DNA of 30,302 bases from the NCBI GenBank assembly GCA_000437495.1, contig FR897811.1:1-30302 (forward strand). Reading direction: 5' to 3'. The first letter of the stretch is position 1. Each line of letters starts with the position of its first letter. The DNA is from Prevotella sp. CAG:485 (GTDB lineage: Bacteria; Bacteroidota; Bacteroidia; Bacteroidales; Muribaculaceae). This document shows positions 8,491 to 16,457 of this stretch, in pieces. The position numbers and the translations under genes were made by a program. The notes under the pieces are model-generated. The model was not told where the DNA came from and did no database searches. It saw only the letters and a list, made by a program, of their open reading frames with translations.

Positions 8491-9945
8491 TCAGGCCAGG
8501 CGTTTCAGAATCTCGCGCAGGAACTGCCAGAATTCCTTCACACTCTCAATATTGGCCTTCTCGTTGGGCGAGTGGATGTCTTTCAGCGTGGGACCGAAGG
8601 AAATCATGTCGAGATTCGGCATCTTCTCCAGGAAGAGGCCACATTCCAGACCGGCGTGAAGAGCCTCCACACGCGGTTCGCGACCAAACAGGTCCTTGAA
8701 GCTTTGCTCGGCTATTTTCAGCACCTTGCTGTCTTTGTTGGGAGCCCAGCCCACATAAGCGTCGCTGAAGATAACGTCGCAGCCAATGAGCTGATAAAGC
8801 GCTTTGATGCGGTTGCATATCTCGTCGCGGCGGCTGTCTACGGCCGAGCGCGTGTGCACGGTAATCTCTATGCGGTTTTCGGGCTTCATCTTCACGCTGG
8901 CCAGGTTGCACGACGTCTCGATGAGCCCCTCTACCACGGCGCTCATGCTCTGCACTCCGTTGGGAGTGGCGAACACTGCCGAGAACAGGTCGTTGGCCTG
9001 GAAGGCGGCTATGACACGCTCAGGCTTCGGTGCCTTTTCAATGCTGAAGCTGAAGTTCGGGCTTTCTGTAAGGGCGAATTCGGCATGCAGCATATCGTTG
9101 AAGACTTGTGCGTTTTTCACCAGTTCGTCGGCATGCTTTGCCGGAACGCCAATCAAGGCATTTGCCTCGCGCGGAATGGCATTTGCCAGGCCGCCGCCTT
9201 CTATCTCCGCCAGGTCCATGCCCATACTCTCCGACGTCATCCACAGGAAGCGGGCCAGCTGCTGGTTGGCGTTGGCGCGGCCAAGACCTATTTCCATGCC
9301 CGAATGGCCGCCGTTGAGGCGTTCTATCTTCACACGGAAATACTCATAACCGGGGTTGGGATCTTCCGTCTCATATTCCATGGAGGCGATAACCACCTGA
9401 CCGCCGGCGCAGCCTATTACAAGCTGTCCGTGTTCCTCGCTGTCGAGGTTCAGCAGAATGTCGCCGTTCACAAAGCCGGGATGCAGGCCGTTGGCGCCTA
9501 TCAGACCCTGCTCTTCGTCTACTGTAAACAGACACTCCAGCGGACCATGCTCAATGGTATCGTCGAGCAACACGGCCATAGCCGTGGCGCAGCCAAGGCC
9601 ATTGTCTGCTCCTAAAGTAGTGCCGTCGGCGTGTACCCATTCCCCGTCAACGATAGTGGTGATGGGGTCATTGAGGAAGTCATGCTTCTTGTCGGCATTC
9701 TTCTCGGCCACCATGTCCTGGTGTCCCTGCAGAATTATGCGGGGAGCATTCTCGTGGCCCGGAGTGGCGGCCTTGGTCATTACCACATTGCCCACCTCGT
9801 CGGTTTTGCAGGGAATGTTATGGCGGTCGGCCCAGCCGGTCAGAAACTCGCGCATCTTGTCGAGATGGTGAGTCGGACGCGGCACTTTGGTTATTTCATC
9901 GAAGCATTGCCACACAAGCTTCGGATCGAGATCTGTAATTTTCAT
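8491..9945 (-). CDS. pepD: Aminoacyl-histidine dipeptidase / cytosol non-specific dipeptidase (M20C), copy 1
   Basis: Zinc dipeptidase of the M20C family, hydrolysing a broad range of dipeptides in the cytoplasm; no signal peptide. The 484-residue length is normal for PepD. Di-zinc and catalytic residues are in place: H75 and D77 in QGHQDMV, bridging D114 in GADNG, general base E144/E145 in DEEQG, D168 in NLDSE, and H430 in HAGLECG. The dimerisation (lid) domain lies between about 185 and 400. It is the third gene of a minus-strand operon, 54 bases after the muramidase lipoprotein, and a paralogue of the first gene of that operon; the two align without gaps over their first 150 residues. Confidence 0.93.
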   Translation of the reverse strand: MKITDLDPKLVWQCFDEITKVPRPTHHLDKMREFLTGWADRHNIPCKTDEVGNVVMTKAATPGHENAPRIILQGHQDMVAEKNADKKHDFLNDPITTIVDGEWVHADGTTLGADNGLGCATAMAVLLDDTIEHGPLECLFTVDEEQGLIGANGLHPGFVNGDILLNLDSEEHGQLVIGCAGGQVVIASMEYETEDPNPGYEYFRVKIERLNGGHSGMEIGLGRANANQQLARFLWMTSESMGMDLAEIEGGGLANAIPREANALIGVPAKHADELVKNAQVFNDMLHAEFALTESPNFSFSIEKAPKPERVIAAFQANDLFSAVFATPNGVQSMSAVVEGLIETSCNLASVKMKPENRIEITVHTRSAVDSRRDEICNRIKALYQLIGCDVIFSDAYVGWAPNKDSKVLKIAEQSFKDLFGREPRVEALHAGLECGLFLEKMPNLDMISFGPTLKDIHSPNEKANIESVKEFWQFLREILKRLA

Positions 9946-9999
9946 ATCAGGTTTGTTGAAGGAGGAGGGTCTAATTTTTTTATCAGTAATTTTGGAATC

Positions 10000-10782
10000 T
10001 TAATTCCCCTTGAGACGTTTGTAGGCGGCTGCCATGCGCGTGTGATAACCCCGGCGTGCATATCCCGGACCGTTGTAGGCCCGCGCAAAACCGGCCCAGT
10101 TTTTGGCCCTTAGATATTTCACCTGACCCGTGTTGGTTATCATGGCCGCAAAGAGTTCAAGCTGTTCCAGCTCCGAGTAACTCATTAGCTCCACAAACTC
10201 CTGTATCGTGGCGCAGCCGCAGAGCCGGTAATTGAAACCGCCAATCTGAAACATTCCCCAGAAGGTACACAGGTCAGCCTGTTCAATACAGATTTTGCGG
10301 GCGTTGATGAGTTTGCGCCAGGCTTTGCGGGCATAGGCATGCTTCAGCCCCTGCGGCACTTGCGTTGACGCCGGCGCTTTTGCACGGCTTTTCACCTTCT
10401 TGGCTACCGACGACCACAGACTGCGGTCGCAGTTCACCACCGGCAGGCCCGGTCCCCAGAAGCCTTCCATGTGCTTCCCGGCTTCTATGAGGACCACAGC
10501 CTTGATGGCCGGCACTTCAACCTGCAGCTCGTTGGCCACGCGCCTGAAGTCTTCGTCCGTAAGGGTAGTATAGCGGGTGGCGGCATCCTCAGGCGGCAGT
10601 ATGCTGTCTATGCGTACCTGATGATATGAGCTGTCGTCGCCTGCTTGGGCTGCTATGCTGTCGGCGGCTGTGCCTTCCGGCTCCGCCGTTCCGCGCTCGT
10701 TCCCCGAGGGAAAACACGCGGCAAAGGTGGCGCCGGCAAGCATGATGATGGCTACCGCCGACGCATAACGGCCGGTATTCAT
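10000..10782 (-). CDS. Lipoprotein with N-acetylmuramidase (DUF3380-type) domain
   Basis: Predicted envelope-anchored peptidoglycan hydrolase of 260 residues. The signal peptide carries a lipobox ending FAAC (Cys23), followed by a linker to about residue 70 and the enzymatic domain at 75-258. Family features are the putative catalytic Glu100 in VVLIEAGKHMEGFW, WGMFQIGGFNY at 175-185, and the C-terminal ARAYNGPGYARRGY block at 234-246. Six cysteines (118, 165, 172, 188, 190 and the lipid Cys23) are unusual and could form periplasmic disulfides. Its ATG overlaps the stop of the upstream dipeptidase (ATGA, 10779-10782), so translation is probably coupled. The substrate is inferred from the family; a role in cell-wall turnover or digestion of other bacteria is equally possible. 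Confidence 0.82.
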   Translation of the reverse strand: MNTGRYASAVAIIMLAGATFAACFPSGNERGTAEPEGTAADSIAAQAGDDSSYHQVRIDSILPPEDAATRYTTLTDEDFRRVANELQVEVPAIKAVVLIEAGKHMEGFWGPGLPVVNCDRSLWSSVAKKVKSRAKAPASTQVPQGLKHAYARKAWRKLINARKICIEQADLCTFWGMFQIGGFNYRLCGCATIQEFVELMSYSELEQLELFAAMITNTGQVKYLRAKNWAGFARAYNGPGYARRGYHTRMAAAYKRLKGN

Positions 10783-12236
10783 GATTCTGCTACTTTCTTA
10801 AGAGTTAGTGTGAGATGTTTCCAGAACTTGTCAACGGTGGGTATGTTCAGAGCCTCGTCGGGTGAGTGAACGCCAGTCATTGTGGGACCGAAGCTTACCA
10901 TGTCGAGACCCGGAAGAGTGTTGAGGAAGAGTCCGCATTCCAGACCGGCGTGGATAGCCTTGATGGCCGGACGTACGCCGAACAGCTCCTCGTAGGCGTC
11001 GGCCGACAGCTTCATGATGCGGCTGTCCATGTTGGGTGTCCAGCCCGGATAACTGTTGCCCTGCTCTATTTTGGCGCCTGCAAGCTGGAAGTGAGCGTAT
11101 ACCTGGCCGGCGATGTCTTCCTTGCGGCTCTCTACGCTTGAACGCTGCAGAGAGGTTATCTTTATCTGATTGTCGCCAATCATCTTCACGGCGGCAAGGT
11201 TGGTCGATGTCTCCACCAGGCCCTCCAGGTCGTGGCTCATGGCATATACGCCGTGAGGAGCCGAATAGATGGAGCGAACCAGGGCCAGACCCGTAGCTGA
11301 GTCGATGCAGTATTCCGGACGTTCCACCTTCTCGATGTTGAACTCCATGCCCGGCTCAACACCTTTATATTCAGCGCGGATGGCGTCTGCATATTTCTGC
11401 AGGTCATTGCGCATCTCCTCCAGATGGTCATTGTGTAAGCCGAATACGGCGTGAGCCTCGCGGGCTATGGCGTTGCGCAGGTTGCCGCCGTCGAACTCGC
11501 ATACGGCCACCGGCCATTTCTGCGAACATTCCCAGATGAAGCGTGCTATCACCTTGTTGGCGTTGGCGCGTCCGGCATTGATGTCGGAGCCTGAGTGGCC
11601 GCCTAAAAGACCCTTGACGCTTACGCGCATATAGTGGAAATTCTCCGGCGTCAGCGAACGGGTGTAAGTGAAGATTGCCGTGGTGTCGATGCCGCCGGCG
11701 CAGCCTACGAATATCTCGCCGTCGTCCTCGCTGTCGAGGTTGATAAGGATGGTGCCTTTCACCAGGTCTTTGCCTAAGTTCTGAGCGCCTTCCAGACCTA
11801 TTTCCTCATTCACCGTAAACAGACATTCAATGGGACCGTGTTCCAGAGTGTTGTCGAGCAGCACAGCCAGCGCAGCGGCCATGCCTATGCCGTTGTCGGC
11901 GCCGAGAGTGGTGCCGCGGGCGCGTACCCAGTCGCCGTCAATGTAAGTCTTGATGGGGTCTTTCATGAAGTCGTGCTCAACGTCGTTGTTCTTCTCGGCC
12001 ACCATGTCCATGTGAGCCTGAAGAATCACTGTGGGAGCATTCTCGAAACCGGGAGTGGCACCCTTGGTCATTGCCACATTGCCCACGGCGTCCGTACGGG
12101 CTTCTATGTTGTGCTTGGCGGCGAAGTCAAGCAGGAATTTGCGTATCTGTTCTTCATGGGTCGAAGGACGAGGCACTTTTGTGATGGCGTCGAAACACTG
12201 CCAAATCAGTGCCGGCTTGAGGTCTTTTACTTCCAT
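10779..12236 (-). CDS. pepD: Aminoacyl-histidine dipeptidase / cytosol non-specific dipeptidase (M20C), copy 2
   Basis: First gene of the minus-strand operon; a cytoplasmic M20C metallo-dipeptidase. The ATG at 12236 gives 485 residues beginning MEVKDLKPALIWQCFD, matching the other copy. An in-frame start at 12281 would add 15 residues with no counterpart. Metal and catalytic residues are conserved: H75/D77 in QAHMDMV, D114 in GADNG, E144/E145 in NEEIG, H429 in HAGLECG. The two copies differ throughout the lid domain and in the metal-site flanks (HQD versus HMD), so they may prefer different dipeptides. Transcription starts from a clear promoter at 12331-12362 and the leader carries a stable hairpin. 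The stop overlaps the next gene's start by four bases. Confidence 0.93.
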   Translation of the reverse strand: MEVKDLKPALIWQCFDAITKVPRPSTHEEQIRKFLLDFAAKHNIEARTDAVGNVAMTKGATPGFENAPTVILQAHMDMVAEKNNDVEHDFMKDPIKTYIDGDWVRARGTTLGADNGIGMAAALAVLLDNTLEHGPIECLFTVNEEIGLEGAQNLGKDLVKGTILINLDSEDDGEIFVGCAGGIDTTAIFTYTRSLTPENFHYMRVSVKGLLGGHSGSDINAGRANANKVIARFIWECSQKWPVAVCEFDGGNLRNAIAREAHAVFGLHNDHLEEMRNDLQKYADAIRAEYKGVEPGMEFNIEKVERPEYCIDSATGLALVRSIYSAPHGVYAMSHDLEGLVETSTNLAAVKMIGDNQIKITSLQRSSVESRKEDIAGQVYAHFQLAGAKIEQGNSYPGWTPNMDSRIMKLSADAYEELFGVRPAIKAIHAGLECGLFLNTLPGLDMVSFGPTMTGVHSPDEALNIPTVDKFWKHLTLTLKKVAES

Positions 12237-12273
12237 TGTAAGTATAAGTTTGAGTGTTGTTGCGATTTTAAGG

Positions 12274-12322
12274 ACCCGCACCCGGCCGGGACTTTGTTTG
12301 CGGCTCCGGCCCTGCTGCGGGT
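12274..12322 (-). promoter_or_regulatory. GC-rich hairpin in the 5' leader of the pepD operon
   Basis: ACCCGCA (12274-12280) and TGCGGGT (12316-12322) form a perfect 7-bp stem enclosing further GC-rich self-complementary sequence (CCCGGCCGGG). It lies between the -7 box and the start codon, so it would be in the mRNA leader. I see no match to a known riboswitch; a structural or translational control role is only inferred. Confidence 0.4.
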
Positions 12323-12330
12323 TTCGATTG

Positions 12331-12362
12331 CAAATTTAAAAAATATTCCCGACATAGGCAAA
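12331..12362 (-). promoter_or_regulatory. Bacteroidetes-type promoter of the pepD-muramidase-pepD operon
   Basis: On the minus strand TTTG (12359-12362), 20 nt, then TAAATTTG (12331-12338): an exact fit to TTTG-N19-21-TAnnTTTG. It points at the dipeptidase start about 95 bases away and is divergent from the -7 box at 12430. Confidence 0.8.
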
Positions 12363-12429
12363 TATGGCCCTGTAATCGCAAATTAGCAATTTTTAAAGTT
12401 TGCGGCGGCGCGATATAAAAAAATTTGTG

Positions 12430-12437
12430 TAATTTTG
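12430..12437 (+). promoter_or_regulatory. -7 box upstream of the OmpH-like gene
   Basis: TAATTTTG fits the TAnnTTTG consensus, 50 bases before the ATG at 12488. A TTTG at 12399-12402 is 27 nt away, too far for a standard -33 box. Confidence 0.55.
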
Positions 12438-12487
12438 CGGCGCTATCCGCTCCCACTTGCGCGGTGGCCTTTCAAAAACAACCGTAA

Positions 12488-13090
12488 ATGAAACGTACTC
12501 TACCCATTCTTCTGGTGGCATTAGCAGCCATTTCAATCTTCGGCACCACCGCCTGCAGCGGCGACGCTTCTAAAAATACCTCCAAGTCAGCCTCCGCAAA
12601 GGTCGATAAAAAAGCAGGCGCCTCTAACCTGCCCAACTACCGCTATGTGGATATTGACACCATTCTTGAGAAGTATAACCTCTCAAAAGATTACAACGAG
12701 CAAATGCTCAGGCTGCAAAACTCCCTGCAGACAAAAGAACGTCAGCATCAGAACAACATCCAGAGTTTCGGCCAGAAAATGGAGAGCAAATACAAGAGCG
12801 GCGGTTATCTGTCGGAAGCCAGCTTCAATCAGGACCAGAAGACTCTGGCCGGCATGCAGGCTAACGCTGAGCGCGATATGAATGTGGCTGCCCAGAACGC
12901 CATGCGTCAGCAGCAGGCCGCCGAAAAGGAGGTCATGGACTCAATCAAGAATTACATCGACGTCTACATGACCACTCATACTTACGACGCCATCTTCTTT
13001 AAGAATGCCACCCTCTACATCAACCCGAATCTCGACATCACCGACGAGATTGTAGAGGGTCTGAACGCCCGTTACAACAAGAAGAAATAA
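12488..13090 (+). CDS. Skp/OmpH-like periplasmic chaperone with lipoprotein signal
   Basis: 200 residues. The signal peptide ends in TTAC (Cys23), a type II lipobox, followed by a Ser/Lys-rich linker and an OmpH-type domain from about 50 to 197. The domain opens with YRYVDIDTILEKYN, equivalent to the conserved first strand of Skp, continues as a long amphipathic coiled coil (QNSLQTKERQHQNN, AAQNAMRQQQAAEKEV) and closes with a short beta segment (YDAIFFKNATLYINPNLDITDEIV). Skp-type proteins hold unfolded outer-membrane proteins in the periplasm. Classical Skp is soluble; a lipid anchor would tether this one to a membrane. The aminotransferase gene starts 93 bases downstream on the same strand with no clear terminator between them. 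Confidence 0.85.
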   Translation: MKRTLPILLVALAAISIFGTTACSGDASKNTSKSASAKVDKKAGASNLPNYRYVDIDTILEKYNLSKDYNEQMLRLQNSLQTKERQHQNNIQSFGQKMESKYKSGGYLSEASFNQDQKTLAGMQANAERDMNVAAQNAMRQQQAAEKEVMDSIKNYIDVYMTTHTYDAIFFKNATLYINPNLDITDEIVEGLNARYNKKK

Positions 13091-13183
13091 AACCATCAAG
13101 GCATATCGGCCTTTGCGGGGCTTGTTCAGCCCTGTTAAGACCCATACGCCTCATCAGGCTAACCCAACTAATACCAAATACTG

Positions 13184-14383
13184 ATGCCTACCATTTCACA
13201 GCGCGGCGAAACCATACCCTCGTCGCCCATACGTAAGCTTGCGCCCCTGGCCAACGCAGCCCGCAAGCGCGGTATCAAAGTCTATGGCCTCAACATCGGC
13301 CAGCCCGACCTGCCTACTCCGCAAGTTGGCCTTGATGCCCTGAAGCACATCGACCGCAAAGTGCTTGAATACTCTCCCTCCGACGGTCTGCCCGAACTGC
13401 GCGAGAAGCTCGCCGAGTATTACAGCCGTTACAACATAAACCTCCGTCCCGACGAAATCATCGTCACCGCTGGCGGTTCGGAAGCTGTGCTTCTGGCTTT
13501 CCTCTCAACACTCAACCCCGGCGACGAGGTAATCCTTCCCGAACCGGCATACGCCAACTACGTTACCTTCTGCCGCATTGCCGGCGCCAACATAGTGGGC
13601 ATTCCGTGCAGCATCAAAAACGGTTTCGCACTGCCTTCGGCCGAGGAGTTTGAAAAACGCATCACCCCGCGCACCAAAGCTATCCTCATCTGCAACCCCA
13701 ATAACCCCACAGGCACCGTTTACACCCGTCAGGAGCTCAACCAGATACGCGAAATAGTGCTCAAGCACGACCTCTATCTCTTCAGCGACGAGGTTTATCG
13801 CGAATTCAACTATGGCGACACCCCCGTGGTCAGCGCTTTGCAACTTGAAGGCCTGGAGCAGAACGCCGTTGTCATTGACTCCGTTTCCAAGCGTTACGAC
13901 GAATGTGGCATCCGCATCGGCAACATCGCCACCCGCAACGAGAAGCTCCGTGCCACGGTTATGAAACTCTGCCAGGCTCGTCTCTCGCCCCCGTTGTTGG
14001 GTCAGATAGTGGCAACCGCCAGCATCGACGCTCCGCAGAGCTATCTCACTGAGAGCCGCGAAGAGTATCTGCGCCGCCGCGACTTCCTGGTTAACGGCCT
14101 TAACGAGATACCCGGCGTTTATTCGCCGCTGCCCATGGGCGCCTTCTACACTGTAGTTTCGCTTCCCGTGCCCGACGCCGAAGAGTTCTGCAAGTGGTGT
14201 CTGAGCGAGTTCAGCTATAACGGCACAACCGTCTTCATGGCTCCCGCTGCCGGTTTCTACACCATCGCCGACAAACCTCTCAACCAGGTGCGTATGGCTT
14301 ACGTGCTCAAACTCGAAGACCTGCAGGGCGCTCTCGACGCTCTCCGTGCCGCTCTCGAAGCATATCCTCACACAATTCGCTAA
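13184..14383 (+). CDS. PLP-dependent class I/II aminotransferase (aspartate-aminotransferase-like)
   Basis: Cytoplasmic fold-type I transaminase of 399 residues, the usual length. Cofactor residues are visible: NPNNPTG at 171-177, D202 and Y205 in SDEVYREF, Schiff-base Lys236 in SVSKRYDECG, and R244 in IRIGN. The N-terminal substrate segment is GLNIGQPDLPTP. Family members transfer amino groups between amino acids such as aspartate or aromatics and 2-oxoglutarate; the exact substrate cannot be read from sequence. The ATG at 13184 has no Shine-Dalgarno, as is common in Bacteroidetes. A strong terminator follows. Confidence 0.9.
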   Translation: MPTISQRGETIPSSPIRKLAPLANAARKRGIKVYGLNIGQPDLPTPQVGLDALKHIDRKVLEYSPSDGLPELREKLAEYYSRYNINLRPDEIIVTAGGSEAVLLAFLSTLNPGDEVILPEPAYANYVTFCRIAGANIVGIPCSIKNGFALPSAEEFEKRITPRTKAILICNPNNPTGTVYTRQELNQIREIVLKHDLYLFSDEVYREFNYGDTPVVSALQLEGLEQNAVVIDSVSKRYDECGIRIGNIATRNEKLRATVMKLCQARLSPPLLGQIVATASIDAPQSYLTESREEYLRRRDFLVNGLNEIPGVYSPLPMGAFYTVVSLPVPDAEEFCKWCLSEFSYNGTTVFMAPAAGFYTIADKPLNQVRMAYVLKLEDLQGALDALRAALEAYPHTIR

Positions 14384-14413
14384 ACCCCTCCCTTACAGGG
14401 AATTAGCATAAAC

Positions 14414-14449
14414 AAAGTCCGGCAACACATTCCGCTGTTGCCGGGCTTT
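14414..14449 (+). terminator. Strong terminator after the aminotransferase gene
   Basis: A 14-bp stem (14414-14427 with 14436-14449; core CCGGCAACA/TGTTGCCGG, extended by AAAGT/GCTTT) with an 8-nt loop lies 30 bases past the stop. It separates the aminotransferase from the regulator module that follows. Confidence 0.85.
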
Positions 14450-14564
14450 CGCATCTCTTTGGCCGGCTCTTTTCAGGTGCTTGAGATGATATTGTTGCCC
14501 GGAAGGAGCAATAAAAAGGGTGTTTGTTTAAACGGGGAGAATTGATTAACTCTGCATCTTAATT

Positions 14565-16232
14565 ATGCGAAGCTTGACCCTGTCGGGGCGTCTTATTGTC
14601 GCCTTTTTGTTGCCATTCCTGATGTCTTATTTTGCATCCGGCGAAGCGTTGCGCAATGTCTCGAGTGAAGAATTGCTGCGGCGCGGCGGCAACCTCATGC
14701 ACATGAATGATTACGACAGCGCTTATCAGTGCTACAAGACGGTGGCTTCGCGTTACCCTTCGGCTTCAACCCTCGACGAGAAGATTCAGGGTCTCGACGG
14801 CATTTACGGCACTCTGGAATGCAATATTCTGATGAGCGATTACCGCAGCGCCTTCGATGATTTGCTCTTGGCCGAGGAGATTGTGAACAAGAATAAGTTG
14901 CCGAAAATTCGGCTGAATCTCTATTACGGCGATTTCTATATAGTGCTTGGCTCGCAAACCGGCAAACAGTCGTTTCTTCAGATGGCAGTCCCTTATAATC
15001 GCGATGCTTTCAACGAGGCGCTGCAGGCCAACGATGATGTGGCCATATACTGTGCGTTCGGCAATCTGATGAACTGCTGTTATGTGCTCAACGACTTCAA
15101 AAGCATGGCTGCCGAAGAGAAGAAAATGGAGCATCTGGCAGCTACCAGCAACGACTGGCATTACGCCTATTCGCTGCTTCTGCTGAAGGCATTGCGCGCC
15201 GCCTCTCCCGGCGAGGCGCTTGGGTATTACACTCAGGCCGAGAAACTCATTCCGAAAAAGGGATATGACCGTATCCGTGCGGGTCTCTATATAGACATGG
15301 CGGCAAGGCTTGAGCTCACCGGCCGTTATGCCGAGGCTCTGAAAAAGGCCGACGGAGCGCTGCGCATTTCGTATCTTCACGATCTGCGCGACATGCGCAT
15401 TAGCGCCCTCAATGCGCAGGAATCCATCTACCGCAATTTGGGCGAGGAAGCCTCAGCAAAGGCCGTCAAGGAGCATATTAGCGAGTTGAAGGACTCGCTG
15501 CAGGCTTATCTGATAATTGACGATGTGATGCAGCTGAGCAACATCCGTCAGCAGCGCGCCATGGAGCGCCGTGTAATAGCGGCTGAGTATCGCGAACGCA
15601 CGGTGTTGTACACCTGCATCATCCTGGCGGTGCTCCTCATTGTCATGGCGGTGTTTGTGATATTGCTTCGCCGCAAAAACCGCGAGATACGGCGTCGGTC
15701 GCTCTATCTGCTCGACCGTATGCGTCTGTTGGCCGGCCAACCTTCCGAGGGCGCTAAAGAGGTATTGCCTGAGGAGGAAGACACCGACATCAGCGAGGAA
15801 AACGGCATTGGCGAAGCTGTCTCCGAGCAGGAAGGGGAGGAGAATGAGGCCTCGGCCATGTCGGCAGAGACGTTAGCTGCCATTGCCGCTGACATCGACA
15901 GGGTAATGGCTTCGGACGCTGTGTTCCGCCCCGACTTCACCCTGACCACTTTCGCCAGGATGATTGGACGGCATCCCAAGACTCTTTCGCAGGTCATTCG
16001 CCGTCATTGCGGCTGCACCTTCCCCACGCTCGTTAACCGCCGCCGCATCACTGAGGCTTGCCGACGCTTTGACTCTCCGGAATATGCCAATTATTCGGCT
16101 GAGGGAATAGGGCAGAGTGTGGGATATGGCTCGCGAACTACCTTTACCACTAATTTCCGAAAAATTACAGGTCTCACCGTGCGCGAATATAGAGTAGCCG
16201 CCTCCAATCAGGGCGCCCGCGAAAAATCCTGA
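14565..16232 (+). CDS. Membrane-anchored TPR/AraC-type transcriptional regulator 1
   Basis: 555 residues. The N-terminal hydrophobic segment (about 8-26) looks like a signal sequence or anchor. It is followed by TPR-like helical repeats to about 310 (for example MNDYDSAYQCYKTVASRYP and GRYAEALKKADGALRIS). A transmembrane helix VLYTCIILAVLLIVMAVFV lies near 346-366 with an Arg/Lys-rich stop-transfer flank, then an acidic linker (about 395-435), then an AraC-type double HTH domain near 445-545 (LTTFARMIGRHPKTLSQVIRR and SVGYGSRTTFTTNFRKITG). The predicted topology puts TPRs in the periplasm and the DNA-binding domain in the cytoplasm, so an envelope signal could reach DNA without a kinase. It lies 225 bases upstream of broken secreted protein copy B, same strand. 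It shares layout and length with the regulator at 25886-27568. Target and signal are inferred. Confidence 0.85.
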   Translation: MRSLTLSGRLIVAFLLPFLMSYFASGEALRNVSSEELLRRGGNLMHMNDYDSAYQCYKTVASRYPSASTLDEKIQGLDGIYGTLECNILMSDYRSAFDDLLLAEEIVNKNKLPKIRLNLYYGDFYIVLGSQTGKQSFLQMAVPYNRDAFNEALQANDDVAIYCAFGNLMNCCYVLNDFKSMAAEEKKMEHLAATSNDWHYAYSLLLLKALRAASPGEALGYYTQAEKLIPKKGYDRIRAGLYIDMAARLELTGRYAEALKKADGALRISYLHDLRDMRISALNAQESIYRNLGEEASAKAVKEHISELKDSLQAYLIIDDVMQLSNIRQQRAMERRVIAAEYRERTVLYTCIILAVLLIVMAVFVILLRRKNREIRRRSLYLLDRMRLLAGQPSEGAKEVLPEEEDTDISEENGIGEAVSEQEGEENEASAMSAETLAAIAADIDRVMASDAVFRPDFTLTTFARMIGRHPKTLSQVIRRHCGCTFPTLVNRRRITEACRRFDSPEYANYSAEGIGQSVGYGSRTTFTTNFRKITGLTVREYRVAASNQGAREKS

Positions 16233-16379
16233 ATGCGCAATAAGAGCGGCATGAAAGAGCAAACTATGCCGCCGGAATTTGAAAGATATTGGGAATGATA
16301 TTCCGAAATCTGTACATATAATTCTCTTTTCTGACATCTTACTCCGATTAACATACATCTGTCAGGTTGGAATTCATTT

Positions 16380-16387
16380 TAACTTTG
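16380..16387 (+). promoter_or_regulatory. -7 box upstream of secreted protein copy B
   Basis: TAACTTTG, 70 bases before the ATG at 16458, in the 225-base gap after regulator 1. No TTTG -33 box at standard spacing, as for copy A. The gap also holds AT-rich sequence with no ORF. Confidence 0.55.
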
Positions 16388-16457
16388 CGAGTAGCAACCG
16401 GATAATTCTGCAAATCCAACTTGTTACCGATACTTTTTTTATTAATCTAAATCATAA

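Noticed and set aside
8488..9615. A 375-residue plus-strand frame opposite PepD copy 1
   Set aside because: Antisense shadow of a gene with all M20C catalytic residues; its translation is His/Val/Gly-rich with no recognisable family.
13505..14371. A 288-residue minus-strand frame opposite the aminotransferase
   Set aside because: Antisense to a complete PLP enzyme with its lysine and cofactor motifs; no independent support.
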